A stretch of DNA of 64,000 nucleotides from Aurantiacibacter rhizosphaerae (GCF_009807005.1 NZ_WUBR01000002.1:558001-622000); one strand, 5' to 3'. Shown: positions 27,484 through 36,530, counted from the stretch's first letter. Program-made: numbers and translations. The notes: generated by a model not told the origin, from the sequence alone.

Positions 27484-28031
27484 GGATCATTGCTGGCGAA
27501 TGGAAGCGACGGCAATTGCGCGCCCCTGTGGGAGACTCGACGCGCCCCACGGCAGATCGCACGCGCGAAACGCTGTTCTCCATGCTGGCAAGCCGACTCG
27601 GATCGTTGGAAGGGTTGAGCGTGGCGGATATGTTCGCCGGATCGGGCGCGCTGGGGCTGGAAGCTCTGTCGCGCGGCGCGGCGCACTGCCTCTTTGTGGA
27701 GCAGGACGCCGCCGCCATTCGCGCGCTTCGGCAGAACATCGCCAGCCTGCGCGCACAGCAGCAATGCGATGTCGTTGCCGGATCGGTGATGGCGCTGGGC
27801 GCGGCAAAGCAGGCGCATGATCTTGTCCTGCTGGATCCACCCTATGGCACCAACGCGGGCGCCGTGGCGATAGACCGGCTGGTGCGACTCGGCTGGATCG
27901 GACCGGAAAGCTGGGTCGCGCTGGAAGTGGGCGCGAAGGACGATGTGCAAATCAAGGCGCTGGAGATCGAGACGGAGCGCCGCACTGGCCCGGCAAAGCT
28001 TGTGATCCTGCGCTGGCCGACGGCGGACTGA
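27480..28031 (+). CDS. rsmD: 16S rRNA (guanine-966-N2)-methyltransferase
   Basis: 183 residues starting MRIIAGEWKRRQLRAP, the typical RsmD opening. SAM binding is seen in VADMFAGSGALGLEALSRGA, and the N6/N2-methyltransferase catalytic motif is LLDPPYG. It methylates 16S rRNA late in 30S assembly. ATG 27480 overlaps the stop of the pseudouridine synthase gene; the longer open frame upstream is an out-of-frame overlap with that gene. Confidence 0.94.
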   Translation: MRIIAGEWKRRQLRAPVGDSTRPTADRTRETLFSMLASRLGSLEGLSVADMFAGSGALGLEALSRGAAHCLFVEQDAAAIRALRQNIASLRAQQQCDVVAGSVMALGAAKQAHDLVLLDPPYGTNAGAVAIDRLVRLGWIGPESWVALEVGAKDDVQIKALEIETERRTGPAKLVILRWPTAD

Positions 28032-28080
28032 CGCCTTCTCTCGCTCAGTAACCTGGGCACTTTCAGCAAATTAGCCACAC

Positions 28081-28110
28081 GAAAAAAGGCCGCCCCGGTT
28101 TGGAGCGACC
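28081..28110 (-). terminator. intrinsic terminator of the secreted repeat protein gene
   Basis: On the minus strand, GGTCGCTCC pairs with GGGGCGGCC (9 bp with two G-U pairs) across a five-base loop and is followed by six T residues. It lies 36 bases beyond the stop codon at 28147. Confidence 0.85.
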
Positions 28111-28146
28111 TCTTCAGAACCGAAATGTCGGCTGAAATGTTGTCCG

Positions 28147-28731
28147 TTACATGCTGGAAGCAGGCTTACCAGGCCAATAGTCCAGCGGACGGTCTACACC
28201 GGGGCCACGGGCGCCTGTTGCCCAGGCGTTGATGCAGTTGTCGTCGGAATCGCTCTTGCACACCGGATATTCACCCTGATGTGCGGCGGGGATGGACTGC
28301 GCCATCTCCTTACTGACAAACCTGATATCGCCGGACGTGGTGCTGGCCTGCGCGCTGCTGGTTGCCGCGCCGTTTTCCAGCTTGTTTACCTGCGAGATCA
28401 CGGACGTCCACGCGGCCTGACGCTGTTCAGGGGCCTGGATCTGATACAGCGTAGTGCGCTGGTTATCGTCCAGATACCACCATGCATCCTGCTGGTCCTG
28501 CTCCAGCGACCAATAATAGCCGCGCAGATCGGTGGGCCAGCCGAAATACATCGTCTGCTGATCGGGCGTATATGCATCGAACATCGCCTGCTGATCGGTG
28601 TCGAGTTCGTCATACATCATCTGCTGCGCCTCGGTCATGTCGCGCTTGTCATCGACAGTGTTCACCTGGGCGGCGGCGGGAATGGCAACCATAGAAAGGG
28701 CGGTTGCAGCGGCGAGAATTGCCTTGTTCAT
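28147..28731 (-). CDS. secreted protein with 11-residue aromatic/DQQ repeats
   Basis: 194 residues with a signal peptide (cleavage after AIPAAA, about residue 21). Residues ~28-106 fall into seven consecutive units of about 11 residues, each starting with an aromatic residue and carrying Asp/Glu-Gln-Gln/Arg near its end: YDELDTDQQAM, FDAYTPDQQTM, YFGWPTDLRGY, YWSLEQDQQDA, WWYLDDNQRTT. A Ser/Thr/Ala linker leads to a C-terminal part with two Cys (PVCKSDSDDNC), perhaps a disulfide. I know no function; periplasmic or extracellular localisation is inferred. Its terminator follows directly. Confidence 0.75.
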   Translation of the reverse strand: MNKAILAAATALSMVAIPAAAQVNTVDDKRDMTEAQQMMYDELDTDQQAMFDAYTPDQQTMYFGWPTDLRGYYWSLEQDQQDAWWYLDDNQRTTLYQIQAPEQRQAAWTSVISQVNKLENGAATSSAQASTTSGDIRFVSKEMAQSIPAAHQGEYPVCKSDSDDNCINAWATGARGPGVDRPLDYWPGKPASSM

Positions 28732-28851
28732 GCGGGGTCTCCAATTTCAATTCGGGTCGGTATGATTGGCCTAATAACGGGCCAGTCCGTGCTGCTGTTC
28801 CGAGAAATAGAGGTTCCACCTCTCGTCGCGCGCCTTGCACGATACGCCTTT

Positions 28852-28866
28852 GTTCCCTAGCTGTTC
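28852..28866 (+). promoter_or_regulatory. LexA (SOS) box before the UvrD-type helicase gene
   Basis: GTTCCCTAGCTGTTC is an exact GTTC-N7-GTTC, the alphaproteobacterial LexA operator. It ends four bases before GTG 28871, which supports that codon as the true start. Confidence 0.65.
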
Positions 28867-28870
28867 GCAT

Positions 28871-31171
28871 GTGACCCAAGCCCCGAACTCATCCCTGCCC
28901 GCCGAAGCCACTCCCGAATGGCTCGCCCATCTCAACACCCCTCAAAGAGAGGCCGTGGTGACGACGGAGGGGCCGGTGCTGATGCTAGCGGGAGCAGGCA
29001 CGGGCAAGACCGCCGCCCTCACCCACCGCCTCGCGCATATCGTGCGCGAACGGCTGGCATGGCCCAGCGAGATCCTGTGCGTCACCTTCACCAACAAGGC
29101 CGCACGCGAAATGCGCGAGCGGGTGGGAACGCTGACGGGCGGCGCGCTGGAGGGTATGCCGTGGCTGGGCACCTTCCATTCCATCTGCGCCAAGATGCTG
29201 CGCCGCCATGCCGAGATCGTGGGCCTGCAAAGCAATTTCACCATCATCGACACGGACGATCAGCTGCGCCTGCTGAAGCAGATGATCCGTGAGCACGAGA
29301 TTGATGAGAAACGCTGGCCCCCGCGCCAGCTGGCCGGGTTGCTGGACAGCTGGAAGAACCGCGGTCTCAATCCGCCAGACCTTACGGCGGTGGACAATGA
29401 AGCCTATGCCAATGGCAAGGGACAGGAGATGTATCGCCTGTATCAGGAGCGGCTGAAAACGCTGAATGCCTGCGATTTTGGCGATCTGCTGCTGCACATT
29501 CTCAATATCTTTCGCCAGAACTCAGACGTGCTGAAAAGCTATCAGCAACGCTTCAAATACATCCTGGTGGACGAATATCAGGACACCAACGCCGTGCAGT
29601 ATCTGTGGCTGCGATTGCTGGCGCAGGAGCGCAAGAATATCTGCGTGGTGGGGGATGACGACCAGTCGATCTATTCATGGCGCGGCGCAGAAGTTGCCAA
29701 TATCCTGCGGTTTGAAAAGGATTTTCCCGGCGCGAAGGTGGTGAAGCTGGAGCAGAACTATCGCTCCACCCCGCAGATCCTCTCTGCCGCCAGCGGATTG
29801 ATCGAAGCCAATAGCCAGCGACTGGGCAAGACCTTGTGGACGCAGCTTCCAGAAGGCCAGAAGGTGAAAGTCATCGGCGTGTGGGACGCGCCCGAAGAAG
29901 CGCGCCGCGTGGGCGAGGAGATCGAGCGGCTGGAGCGCGAGGGCGCTTCGCTGGAACAGGTTGCCATCCTTGTGCGCGCGCAATACCAGACGCGCGAGTT
30001 CGAGGATCGCTTCATCCAGATCGGCCTGTCTTACCGCATCATCGGCGGCTTCCGCTTCTACGAACGCGCCGAGATCCGCGATGCGCTGGCCTATCTGCGC
30101 GTAATTGCACAGCCGGCGGACGACCTGGCCTTCGAACGGATCTACAATCAGCCCAAGCGCGGCCTAGGCGCAAAGACGCTGGAGAAAATGCACCAGCATG
30201 CCCGCGCGCAAGGCCTGCCTCTTGCCGCCGCAGCGCTGCAACTGGCCGACAGCGATGAATTGCCTGCCCGCGCGCGCAACACAATCGGCGGCCTGATGGC
30301 AGATTTCCTGCGCTGGCGCGAAATGAGCGAGGCGGTCAGCCCGTCCGAACTGATGCGCGCCGTGCTGGAGGAAAGCGCTTACGATGCATTGCTGAAGGCC
30401 GAACGCTCCGCCGAAAGCGCGGGCCGTGCTGACAACCTGGTAGAACTCGCCCGCGCAATGGAGGAATATGAAACGCTGGGCGATTTCCTCGAGCACGTCA
30501 GCCTGGTGATGGAGAACGACGCCGCCAGCGACGAGGAAAAGGTGACCATCATGACGATGCACGCCGCCAAGGGGCTGGAGTTCGACAATGTCTTCCTGCC
30601 CGGATGGGAAGAAGGCGTGTTCCCCTCGCAGCGATCGCTGGACGAAGGCGGGCTGGCATCCTTGGAGGAAGAGCGCCGCCTCGCCTATGTCGCCATTACT
30701 CGCGCGCGCCGCCGCTGCACGATCATGCACGCCGCCAACCGCCGCATCTATGGCCAGTGGACCAGTTCCATCCCCAGCCGCTTTATCGAGGAACTGCCCG
30801 AAGAGCATATCGAGCAGGAAACCACCATGACCGGCGGCAAATCCCTTTGGCAGGCGAATTGGAGCGAAAGCGAAGACCCCTTCGCCCATGTATCCCGCGA
30901 CAGGCCGGATCGCTCCTCCGCCAGGGGCCCCGGCTGGCAACGCGCGCTGGCCACCGGTTACGACACGAAGCAGACGCGCCTGAAAGAACCAAGCCGTTCC
31001 GCTGCCAGCTTCGCGGCAAAACCACGCGGCGATGTGGAACTGGGCGCGCGCGTGTTCCACGAGAAATTCGGCTATGGCGAAGTGATCGGACAGGAAGGCA
31101 ACAAGCTGGAAATCGACTTCGAGAAGGCCGGGACGAAGCGGGTAATCGATAGCTTCGTTACGCTGGCTTGA
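28871..31171 (+). CDS. uvrD: UvrD/PcrA-type superfamily 1 DNA helicase
   Basis: 766 residues from GTG 28871. It has all SF1 motifs: Q motif LNTPQREAV, Walker A GAGTGKTAAL, FTNKAAREM, Walker B VDEYQDTN, DDDQSIYSWRGA, QNYRST, MTMHAAKGLEFDNVFL and YVAITRARRR. The C-terminal ~60 residues form the Tudor-like tail GARVFHEKFGYGEVIGQEG seen in PcrA/UvrD. It unwinds DNA in excision and mismatch repair and clears RecA or RNA polymerase. The LexA box just upstream predicts damage induction. The frame also opens at TTG 28835, but that start would place the operator inside the gene. Confidence 0.94.
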   Translation: MTQAPNSSLPAEATPEWLAHLNTPQREAVVTTEGPVLMLAGAGTGKTAALTHRLAHIVRERLAWPSEILCVTFTNKAAREMRERVGTLTGGALEGMPWLGTFHSICAKMLRRHAEIVGLQSNFTIIDTDDQLRLLKQMIREHEIDEKRWPPRQLAGLLDSWKNRGLNPPDLTAVDNEAYANGKGQEMYRLYQERLKTLNACDFGDLLLHILNIFRQNSDVLKSYQQRFKYILVDEYQDTNAVQYLWLRLLAQERKNICVVGDDDQSIYSWRGAEVANILRFEKDFPGAKVVKLEQNYRSTPQILSAASGLIEANSQRLGKTLWTQLPEGQKVKVIGVWDAPEEARRVGEEIERLEREGASLEQVAILVRAQYQTREFEDRFIQIGLSYRIIGGFRFYERAEIRDALAYLRVIAQPADDLAFERIYNQPKRGLGAKTLEKMHQHARAQGLPLAAAALQLADSDELPARARNTIGGLMADFLRWREMSEAVSPSELMRAVLEESAYDALLKAERSAESAGRADNLVELARAMEEYETLGDFLEHVSLVMENDAASDEEKVTIMTMHAAKGLEFDNVFLPGWEEGVFPSQRSLDEGGLASLEEERRLAYVAITRARRRCTIMHAANRRIYGQWTSSIPSRFIEELPEEHIEQETTMTGGKSLWQANWSESEDPFAHVSRDRPDRSSARGPGWQRALATGYDTKQTRLKEPSRSAASFAAKPRGDVELGARVFHEKFGYGEVIGQEGNKLEIDFEKAGTKRVIDSFVTLA

Positions 31172-31239
31172 AGGGAGACGCGGGAGCGGCGGATAACGAC
31201 CCCATTGCGGACGTTGACTTGCGGGTGCAGACTGCCTCG

Positions 31240-31500
31240 ATGTGCGAAGAAAATCAGGCGTGCTATGAGGATCAGTGGCAAGACTGCGCCATATTAGTGG
31301 TCCAGCAGTTCAGTGATGCCCTCACGAAGCTAAACCAGTGCAATCCATGGCCCGATCAGCCCCTTCTTCCGAGAGCTGTAAATCAGCTGATGACGGAGCT
31401 TTGGGATCAGGGCTTTAGCCAGTCCGAAATACGAGAAGCTTTCGAGGATGCCGTTGCTGATATGCCTCGCTATGCCGCTGGCGATGAGCGGAGGTCCTAG
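31240..31500 (+). CDS. hypothetical 86-residue protein
   Basis: I do not recognise it. It reads MCEENQACYEDQWQDCAILV with three Cys in the first 16 residues, then FSDALTKLNQCNPWPDQPLLP and the acidic helix GFSQSEIREAFEDAVADM. The frame also begins at TTG 31168, overlapping the helicase stop as TTGA, which would add 24 residues. Its GC at third positions is lower than in its neighbours. It is probably a real small soluble protein, but coding is not certain. Confidence 0.5.
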   Translation: MCEENQACYEDQWQDCAILVVQQFSDALTKLNQCNPWPDQPLLPRAVNQLMTELWDQGFSQSEIREAFEDAVADMPRYAAGDERRS

Positions 31501-31608
31501 GTCAGCTTCCCACCCCAAAGAACAGGCCTTCAGCCACACCTCCCAGCGCGCCGTTAACCCAAAAAAGAGACCACACGCGTAAACCGTGCCTCGCCAGGAG
31601 GCACTTCG

Positions 31609-31782
31609 ATGAAATTCGTGAAGTTACACTCGCGCGGTGGCGACTATCTTGTGGTCGCCAGCAATATCGCATGGTTGCGCACCGGCGAAAACGGCCAGAC
31701 GCTGGTCGGCATGGTGGGCAGCAGCCCGCTATTGGTTACCGGAAAGATCGAAGAGGTGGCGCAGATGGTGCTGGACAGCTGA
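31609..31782 (+). CDS. 57-residue FlbD-like small protein
   Basis: Reads MKFVKLHSRGGDYLVVASNI and continues with LVGMVGSSPLLVTGKIEEVA. The pattern (K-L-x-x-x-G-x-x-x-x-V at the start, then V-x-G-x-x-E-E-V near the end) resembles the FlbD-type small beta protein found widely in bacteria, often far from flagellar genes. A perfect AGGAGG site lies seven bases before the ATG. It stands alone on the plus strand between the small gene after uvrD and the convergent helicase. The function is unknown; the FlbD resemblance is by eye. Confidence 0.75.
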   Translation: MKFVKLHSRGGDYLVVASNIAWLRTGENGQTLVGMVGSSPLLVTGKIEEVAQMVLDS

Positions 31783-31818
31783 GCCAAAGCGCCCAGCCCG
31801 TCACCATCAGGCCTGCTC

Positions 31819-33291
31819 TTACTTGAAGCCGAAGCTCAGGAATTCGGGCTTCGGCCCATTCCATTCGCCAGCGGGGACAGGCTCTTCATCCTGATTGCGG
31901 TGGCGCGATTGCCCGCCCGATTTGCGTTGCGGCTTGTCGTCGCGCGGCTTGCTTTCGCTCGGCTCGTTATCGCGCTGCTCGTCACTGGATGTGTCGCGCG
32001 CTTTGCGCTCCGGCTTGGCCTTGGCGGTTTCGCTCTTGCGGGCGCGGGAGCGCCTGGGCTTTTCCTCACGCTGCTCCTCGGCATCGTCGGACTGTTCCGG
32101 CGCATCCTGCTCGCGCTTGTCCTTTTGGGGCTTGTCCTTCTTCGGCTCCGCCTTGGGCAGTTCGACGCGCACGTCCTTCTTGCCGAAGACGGGGATCTTG
32201 GCGCCGGTCAGCTTCTCGACATTGTCAATGGCCTCGTCATCACCCTCGCCCACGAAGGTGAACGCGCGGCCCTTGGCACCCGCGCGGCCCGTGCGGCCGA
32301 TGCGGTGGACATAATCGTCCGGGTGCCACGGCGTGTCGTAATTGAAGACGTGGCTCACGCCCTTGATGTCCAGCCCGCGCGCGGCAACGTCTGACGCGAC
32401 GAGGATGTTGATTTCGCCATCCTTGAAACGCTGCAATTCCGCATTGCGGCTGGCCTGATCGATATCGCCGTGAATTTCACCGCTGGCAAAGCCGTTGCGT
32501 TGAAGCGTCTTGTTGAGTTCGCGCACCGTGGTCTTGCGGTTGGAGAAGACGATGGCGGTGTCCACCAGATCATTGCGCAGCAGCCATTCCAGCGTGCTGC
32601 GCTTTTCGCGGTTCTTCACCGGGATCTTGAAGGCAGTGATGTTCTCGTTGGTGGAGGCCGCGCGGCTCACTTCCATGCGCTTGGGATTGTCGAGGAATTT
32701 CTTCGCCAGCTTCTCGATCGGGGCGGGCATGGTGGCGCTGAAGAGCAGGGTCTGGCGCTGGTCGGGCAGCTTGTCGCAGATAAACTCGATATCGGGGATG
32801 AAGCCCATGTCGAGCATGCGGTCCGCCTCGTCGATCACCACCAGTTCACACGCGTTGAGCATGATCTTGCCGCGTTCGAACAGGTCCATCAGGCGGCCCG
32901 GCGTGGCGATCAGCACGTCGACGCCATCATTCAGCGCCTTCACCTGCTCACCCATCTGCACGCCGCCGATCAGCAGCGCCATCTTCAGATCGTGGTTCGC
33001 GCCGTATTTCTCGAAATTCTCTGCAACCTGCGCGGCAAGTTCACGTGTCGGCTCAAGAATAAGGCTGCGCGGCATCAGCGCGCGGCGGCGGCCATTGGCC
33101 AGAACATCGATCATCGGCAGCACGAAGCTGGCCGTCTTGCCGGTGCCGGTCTGTGCGATACCCAGCACATCCTTCATCATCAGCACTGCCGGAATCGCCT
33201 CGGCCTGGATCGGAGTCGGCTCGGTATAACCGGCCTCCTCCACGGCTTTGAGCAATTCAGGTGATAGGCCGAGATCGGCAAAAGTGGTCAA
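31819..33291 (-). CDS. rhlE: DEAD-box RNA helicase (RhlE-type)
   Basis: 490 residues. The core (1-375) holds the Q motif FADLGLSPELLKAVEEAGYTEPTPIQ, Walker A AQTGTGKTASF, PTRELAAQ, VIDEADRMLDMGF, FSATM, and the C-terminal HRIGRTGRAG. A highly charged, probably disordered tail (~380-490) rich in Lys, Arg, Glu, Asp and Ser ends in PEFLSFGFK. Such tails bind RNA or anchor the helicase in degradosome-like complexes. RhlE-type is inferred from length and order; another DEAD-box subgroup is possible. Confidence 0.92.
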   Translation of the reverse strand: MTTFADLGLSPELLKAVEEAGYTEPTPIQAEAIPAVLMMKDVLGIAQTGTGKTASFVLPMIDVLANGRRRALMPRSLILEPTRELAAQVAENFEKYGANHDLKMALLIGGVQMGEQVKALNDGVDVLIATPGRLMDLFERGKIMLNACELVVIDEADRMLDMGFIPDIEFICDKLPDQRQTLLFSATMPAPIEKLAKKFLDNPKRMEVSRAASTNENITAFKIPVKNREKRSTLEWLLRNDLVDTAIVFSNRKTTVRELNKTLQRNGFASGEIHGDIDQASRNAELQRFKDGEINILVASDVAARGLDIKGVSHVFNYDTPWHPDDYVHRIGRTGRAGAKGRAFTFVGEGDDEAIDNVEKLTGAKIPVFGKKDVRVELPKAEPKKDKPQKDKREQDAPEQSDDAEEQREEKPRRSRARKSETAKAKPERKARDTSSDEQRDNEPSESKPRDDKPQRKSGGQSRHRNQDEEPVPAGEWNGPKPEFLSFGFK

Positions 33292-33398
33292 TGCGTAAGG
33301 TCCGGAAATAAGAGGGGGCGCCTGTTCGCAGCGCCATGCACGTGCCGCGCCCTATGCAGCAGAGGCGGCGAAAGTCAAGATTTTCGAGGGTAGCGGTG

Positions 33399-33977
33399 TT
33401 ACTGGCTCACGGCCACAAGGCGGCTGAAACGCGATACCTCGCAGCTGGCCCCGGCCCGCGATTGCAGCAGATCGCGCGCGACACAAAGCTGGCCGTCTTC
33501 GCTGCGCTCTACATAAAAGCCGGCATAGAATGCGCGCGCGGCGCAGGTGGAGTCCAGCCGCGCAGCCAGAATCTGACGCTTTTGCGTGAAGATCAGCAGG
33601 CGATTATCGCTGGATGGCTGAACGCCCACGATGTCGCTCACGTCAACGCAATCGTCATGCTCCACCTCTTCGTAACTGCGGCGCATCGGGCGGCGCGGCA
33701 GCTCTGCCATCATCTGCGAGCGGGCACGTGGCGGAGCGGGCGATACGCGCACAACCACCCGCTGGCGAATGCGCACCTGGTATGCCTCTGGCGGAAGATA
33801 GGCATCGTCCAGCAGCGTGCCGGAAGGGGAACTGGAAGGGTTGAATCCAAGCGGGAGCGATGATTGCGGCCCGTTCAGCCCGCCCACATCCTGCGCCGCG
33901 ACGCGCACGGGCATCTGCACCGCAAACAGCGGCACAAGCAGTGCGACAAGCGCGAAAAGGAATGCGATGCGTTTCAT
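33399..33977 (-). CDS. hypothetical secreted protein
   Basis: 192 residues with a signal peptide (MKRIAFLFALVALLVPLFAV, cleavage near VRVAAQ). The body has a Pro/Ser-rich stretch, a basic segment RQRVVVRVSPAPPRARSQ and four Cys in the second half (DDCVDVSDIVG, DSTCAARAF, GQLCVARD, ASCEVSRF), which may form disulfides. I do not recognise the family. It lies alone, divergent from the FAD-linked dehydrogenase. Confidence 0.7.
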   Translation of the reverse strand: MKRIAFLFALVALLVPLFAVQMPVRVAAQDVGGLNGPQSSLPLGFNPSSSPSGTLLDDAYLPPEAYQVRIRQRVVVRVSPAPPRARSQMMAELPRRPMRRSYEEVEHDDCVDVSDIVGVQPSSDNRLLIFTQKRQILAARLDSTCAARAFYAGFYVERSEDGQLCVARDLLQSRAGASCEVSRFSRLVAVSQ

Positions 33978-34112
33978 GGCTGCTTTGTTGGCGACGAGCT
34001 GGCGTCAATCTCCGTTTGAGGATTTCGCCTGCCTAGCAGCGCGGATTGAATGCTGGCTTAACCCATCGTTCCGCCTTTGCAACACGGCCATAATGCTGGC
34101 AACGGTTCCGCG

Positions 34113-35561
34113 ATGAGCAAGACAGACACTTTTTCAAAAGCCGCCGCGGATCTGCTGGGCACGCGAGGATGGACCAGCGACGAAGAAATCGTAACCCCCT
34201 GGCTGACTGACTGGCGCGGCCGTTTCACCGGAAAGGCGCTGGGCCTGGCATCCCCCGCCTCGACGCAGGAGGTGGCTGCCCTGGTGAAGCTGTGCGCGCA
34301 GCATGGCGTGCCGATCGTGCCCCAGGGAGGCAACAGTGGCATGTCCGGCGGTGCGACACCCGATGACAGCGGCGATGCCATTCTCCTCTCGCTCAGGCGG
34401 ATGGACGCGGTGCGCAATTTCGATGTCGATGCGCGGCAGATAACTTGTGAGGCGGGCTATATCCTGCAAACCCTGCATGAAACGGCGGAGGCGGAAGGCC
34501 TGCGCTTCCCGCTGACGCTGGGCGGCAAGGGATCGGCGACGGTTGGCGGACTGATCTCCACCAATGCGGGCGGCACGCAGGTTTTGCGGCACGGATCCAT
34601 GCGCGCGCAGGTGCTGGGGTTGGAGGCTGTGATGGCGAGCGGCGAGATCTTCGATACGCTCAGGCCGCTCAAGAAAGATAATCGCGGGTTTGACCTCAAG
34701 CAGTTGCTGATCGGGTCGGAAGGTACGCTGGGCATCGTAACCGCGGCCACGCTGCGCCTGCTGCCTGCGCTGGCGGATCGCGCGGTGCTGTGGGCGGGCC
34801 TTGCCGATATCCGCGATGCGCGAAAGCTGCTGCTGCATGCCGAGCGGGTGGCAGGCGATGCACTGGAAGGCTTCGAGGTGATGCCGCGCCATTCGCTGGA
34901 GGCAGTGCTGGCCCACAGCCCCAATGCACGCGCCCCACTGGAGGATAAGCACGAATGGAACGCGCTGATCGAGCTAACCGCCGATGCCTCTACTGCAGAT
35001 GCCCTGCCCGCGCTTGCCCGCAACCTGCTGGAAACAGCCTTTGAGAAAGGGTTGGTGGCCGATGCCACCATCGCCCGCAACGAGGCGCAGGCAGAACAGT
35101 TCTGGATGATCCGCGACGAAATCGCGCCTGCCGAACGCGCCATCGGCCCGGCGATGCAGCATGATATCTCGGTCCCGGTAACCGATATGGCCGATTTCGT
35201 GGCCGAAGCCGTGCCCAGGGTGGAAAAGGCCTTTCCCGGTAGCACGGCGGTTGCCTTTGGCCATCTGGGTGATGGCAATGTGCACTTTCACGTGCTTGCG
35301 CCCAAGGGTGCCACGCCGGGAGAGTGGGAGAAGACCGAAGGCAAGGCCATCAGCACCTTCGTGCATGACGAGGTGACGGCCTGGCGCGGCTCCATCAGTG
35401 CAGAGCATGGCATAGGCCAGTTGAAGCGGGATGAGCTTGCCCGACTGGGCGACCCTGCGCAGCTGGCGATCCTGCGGCAGGTGAAGCAGGCGCTTGATCC
35501 GCACGGCCTGCTCAACCCCGGTAAGCTGGTGCCGCTTGAAACCAGTGCCAGTTCGCTTTAA
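34113..35561 (+). CDS. FAD-linked 2-hydroxyacid dehydrogenase (D-lactate / D-2-hydroxyglutarate type)
   Basis: 482 residues from ATG 34113 (MSKTDTFSKAA). The N-terminal FAD_binding_4 domain has VPQGGNSGMSGGATPD, LGGKGSATVGGLISTNAGG and GSEGTLGIVTAATL. The C-terminal FAD-oxidase domain has FGHLGDGNVHFHVLAP, with the metal/substrate histidines, and SAEHGIGQLKRD. It oxidises a D-2-hydroxyacid and passes electrons to an acceptor such as ETF or the quinone pool. The exact substrate cannot be told from the sequence. Confidence 0.88.
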   Translation: MSKTDTFSKAAADLLGTRGWTSDEEIVTPWLTDWRGRFTGKALGLASPASTQEVAALVKLCAQHGVPIVPQGGNSGMSGGATPDDSGDAILLSLRRMDAVRNFDVDARQITCEAGYILQTLHETAEAEGLRFPLTLGGKGSATVGGLISTNAGGTQVLRHGSMRAQVLGLEAVMASGEIFDTLRPLKKDNRGFDLKQLLIGSEGTLGIVTAATLRLLPALADRAVLWAGLADIRDARKLLLHAERVAGDALEGFEVMPRHSLEAVLAHSPNARAPLEDKHEWNALIELTADASTADALPALARNLLETAFEKGLVADATIARNEAQAEQFWMIRDEIAPAERAIGPAMQHDISVPVTDMADFVAEAVPRVEKAFPGSTAVAFGHLGDGNVHFHVLAPKGATPGEWEKTEGKAISTFVHDEVTAWRGSISAEHGIGQLKRDELARLGDPAQLAILRQVKQALDPHGLLNPGKLVPLETSASSL

Positions 35562-35647
35562 GGCCCCGGCCCGAGTTTCACTTAAAAATCTTTGACGGTT
35601 GCTGACATTCAGTCGGACACCCGAAATCCATTTAGTCGGAGAGTATG

Positions 35648-36448
35648 ATGGCTAGCCAGCCGAAAGCCAGTTTGCCCGTTCTTTACAAGGAACTGATCCC
35701 CCTCAACAGCAACGATCATGGCGATTGGCATGCGCGTACGGTGGACAAGGCGCCGTGGGTTGCAGGCCAGCACGCCATTCCGCTGACGGTGGAGGAATTT
35801 CCCGCCGCGCAGCGCAGCTTCCCGATCGTTTTCTCGTCTGGCGAACGCTCCGTTCCCTTGGCGCTGATGGGCCTGAACGAAGGCGTGAACGTCTTCTTCG
35901 ACGATGATGGCACCCCGCGCGACAATTCGCCGCCATATATCCCGGCCTATATCCGCCGCTATCCCTTCCTCCTCGCCAAGCTGGATCAGAATTCCGACAA
36001 CCTGTCGCTGTGTTTCGACCCCAGCGCCGATCTGGTGGGCAAGTTCGAGGACGGCAATCCGCTGTTCACCGATGCGAAGGAACCCAGCGAGCACACGACG
36101 GCGCTGCTGCAGTTCTGCGAAAAGTTTGAAGAGGCGGGCAACCGCACGCAGCTCTTCATGAAAGAGCTGGATGATCACGATCTGCTGATGGACGGCGAGA
36201 TCGCCATCAACCGCGCCGACGCGCCGGACCAGCCCTTCACCTATCGCGGTTTCCGCATGGTGAACCAGGATAAGCTGCGCGAACTGCGCGGCGATCAGCT
36301 GCGCAAGTGGAATGAAAACGGCCTGCTGCCGCTCATCTTCGCACACCTGTTCTCGCTCGATCTGATGCGCAATATCTTTGCCCGTCAGGTAGAGCTGGGC
36401 AAGGGTCCGCAGGGCGCGGCTGACGCCGGCGGTGCTGCCAACGCCTGA
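35648..36448 (+). CDS. SapC-family protein
   Basis: 266 residues matching the SapC family (ELIPLNSNDHGDWH at the N terminus; FPIVFS, IPAYIRRYPFLLAKL and DLMRNIFARQ later). The name comes from the Campylobacter S-layer protein operon; in alphaproteobacteria the genes are often near TonB-dependent receptors or tryptophan halogenases, but not here. The first two codons are both ATG; 35648 has the better spacing from the CGGAGAG site. A terminator follows the gene. Confidence 0.85.
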   Translation: MASQPKASLPVLYKELIPLNSNDHGDWHARTVDKAPWVAGQHAIPLTVEEFPAAQRSFPIVFSSGERSVPLALMGLNEGVNVFFDDDGTPRDNSPPYIPAYIRRYPFLLAKLDQNSDNLSLCFDPSADLVGKFEDGNPLFTDAKEPSEHTTALLQFCEKFEEAGNRTQLFMKELDDHDLLMDGEIAINRADAPDQPFTYRGFRMVNQDKLRELRGDQLRKWNENGLLPLIFAHLFSLDLMRNIFARQVELGKGPQGAADAGGAANA

Positions 36449-36492
36449 ACTTATTAGGCAGGGCTCCGGCAGGACGCCCGATTGTCAAGACG

Positions 36493-36519
36493 AAGGCGGT
36501 CCTGCGGGGCCGCCTTTTG
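36493..36519 (+). terminator. intrinsic terminator after the SapC-family gene
   Basis: AAGGCGGTCC pairs with GGGCCGCCTT (10 bp, one G-U) around TGCG and runs into TTTTGT. It lies 45 bases after the SapC stop. Confidence 0.85.
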
Positions 36520-36530
36520 TCCATGTGACC

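Noticed and set aside
30164..31060. A 298-codon minus-strand open frame opposite the UvrD-type helicase gene
   Set aside because: Complementary shadow with no recognisable domains; the helicase frame has all its motifs in order.
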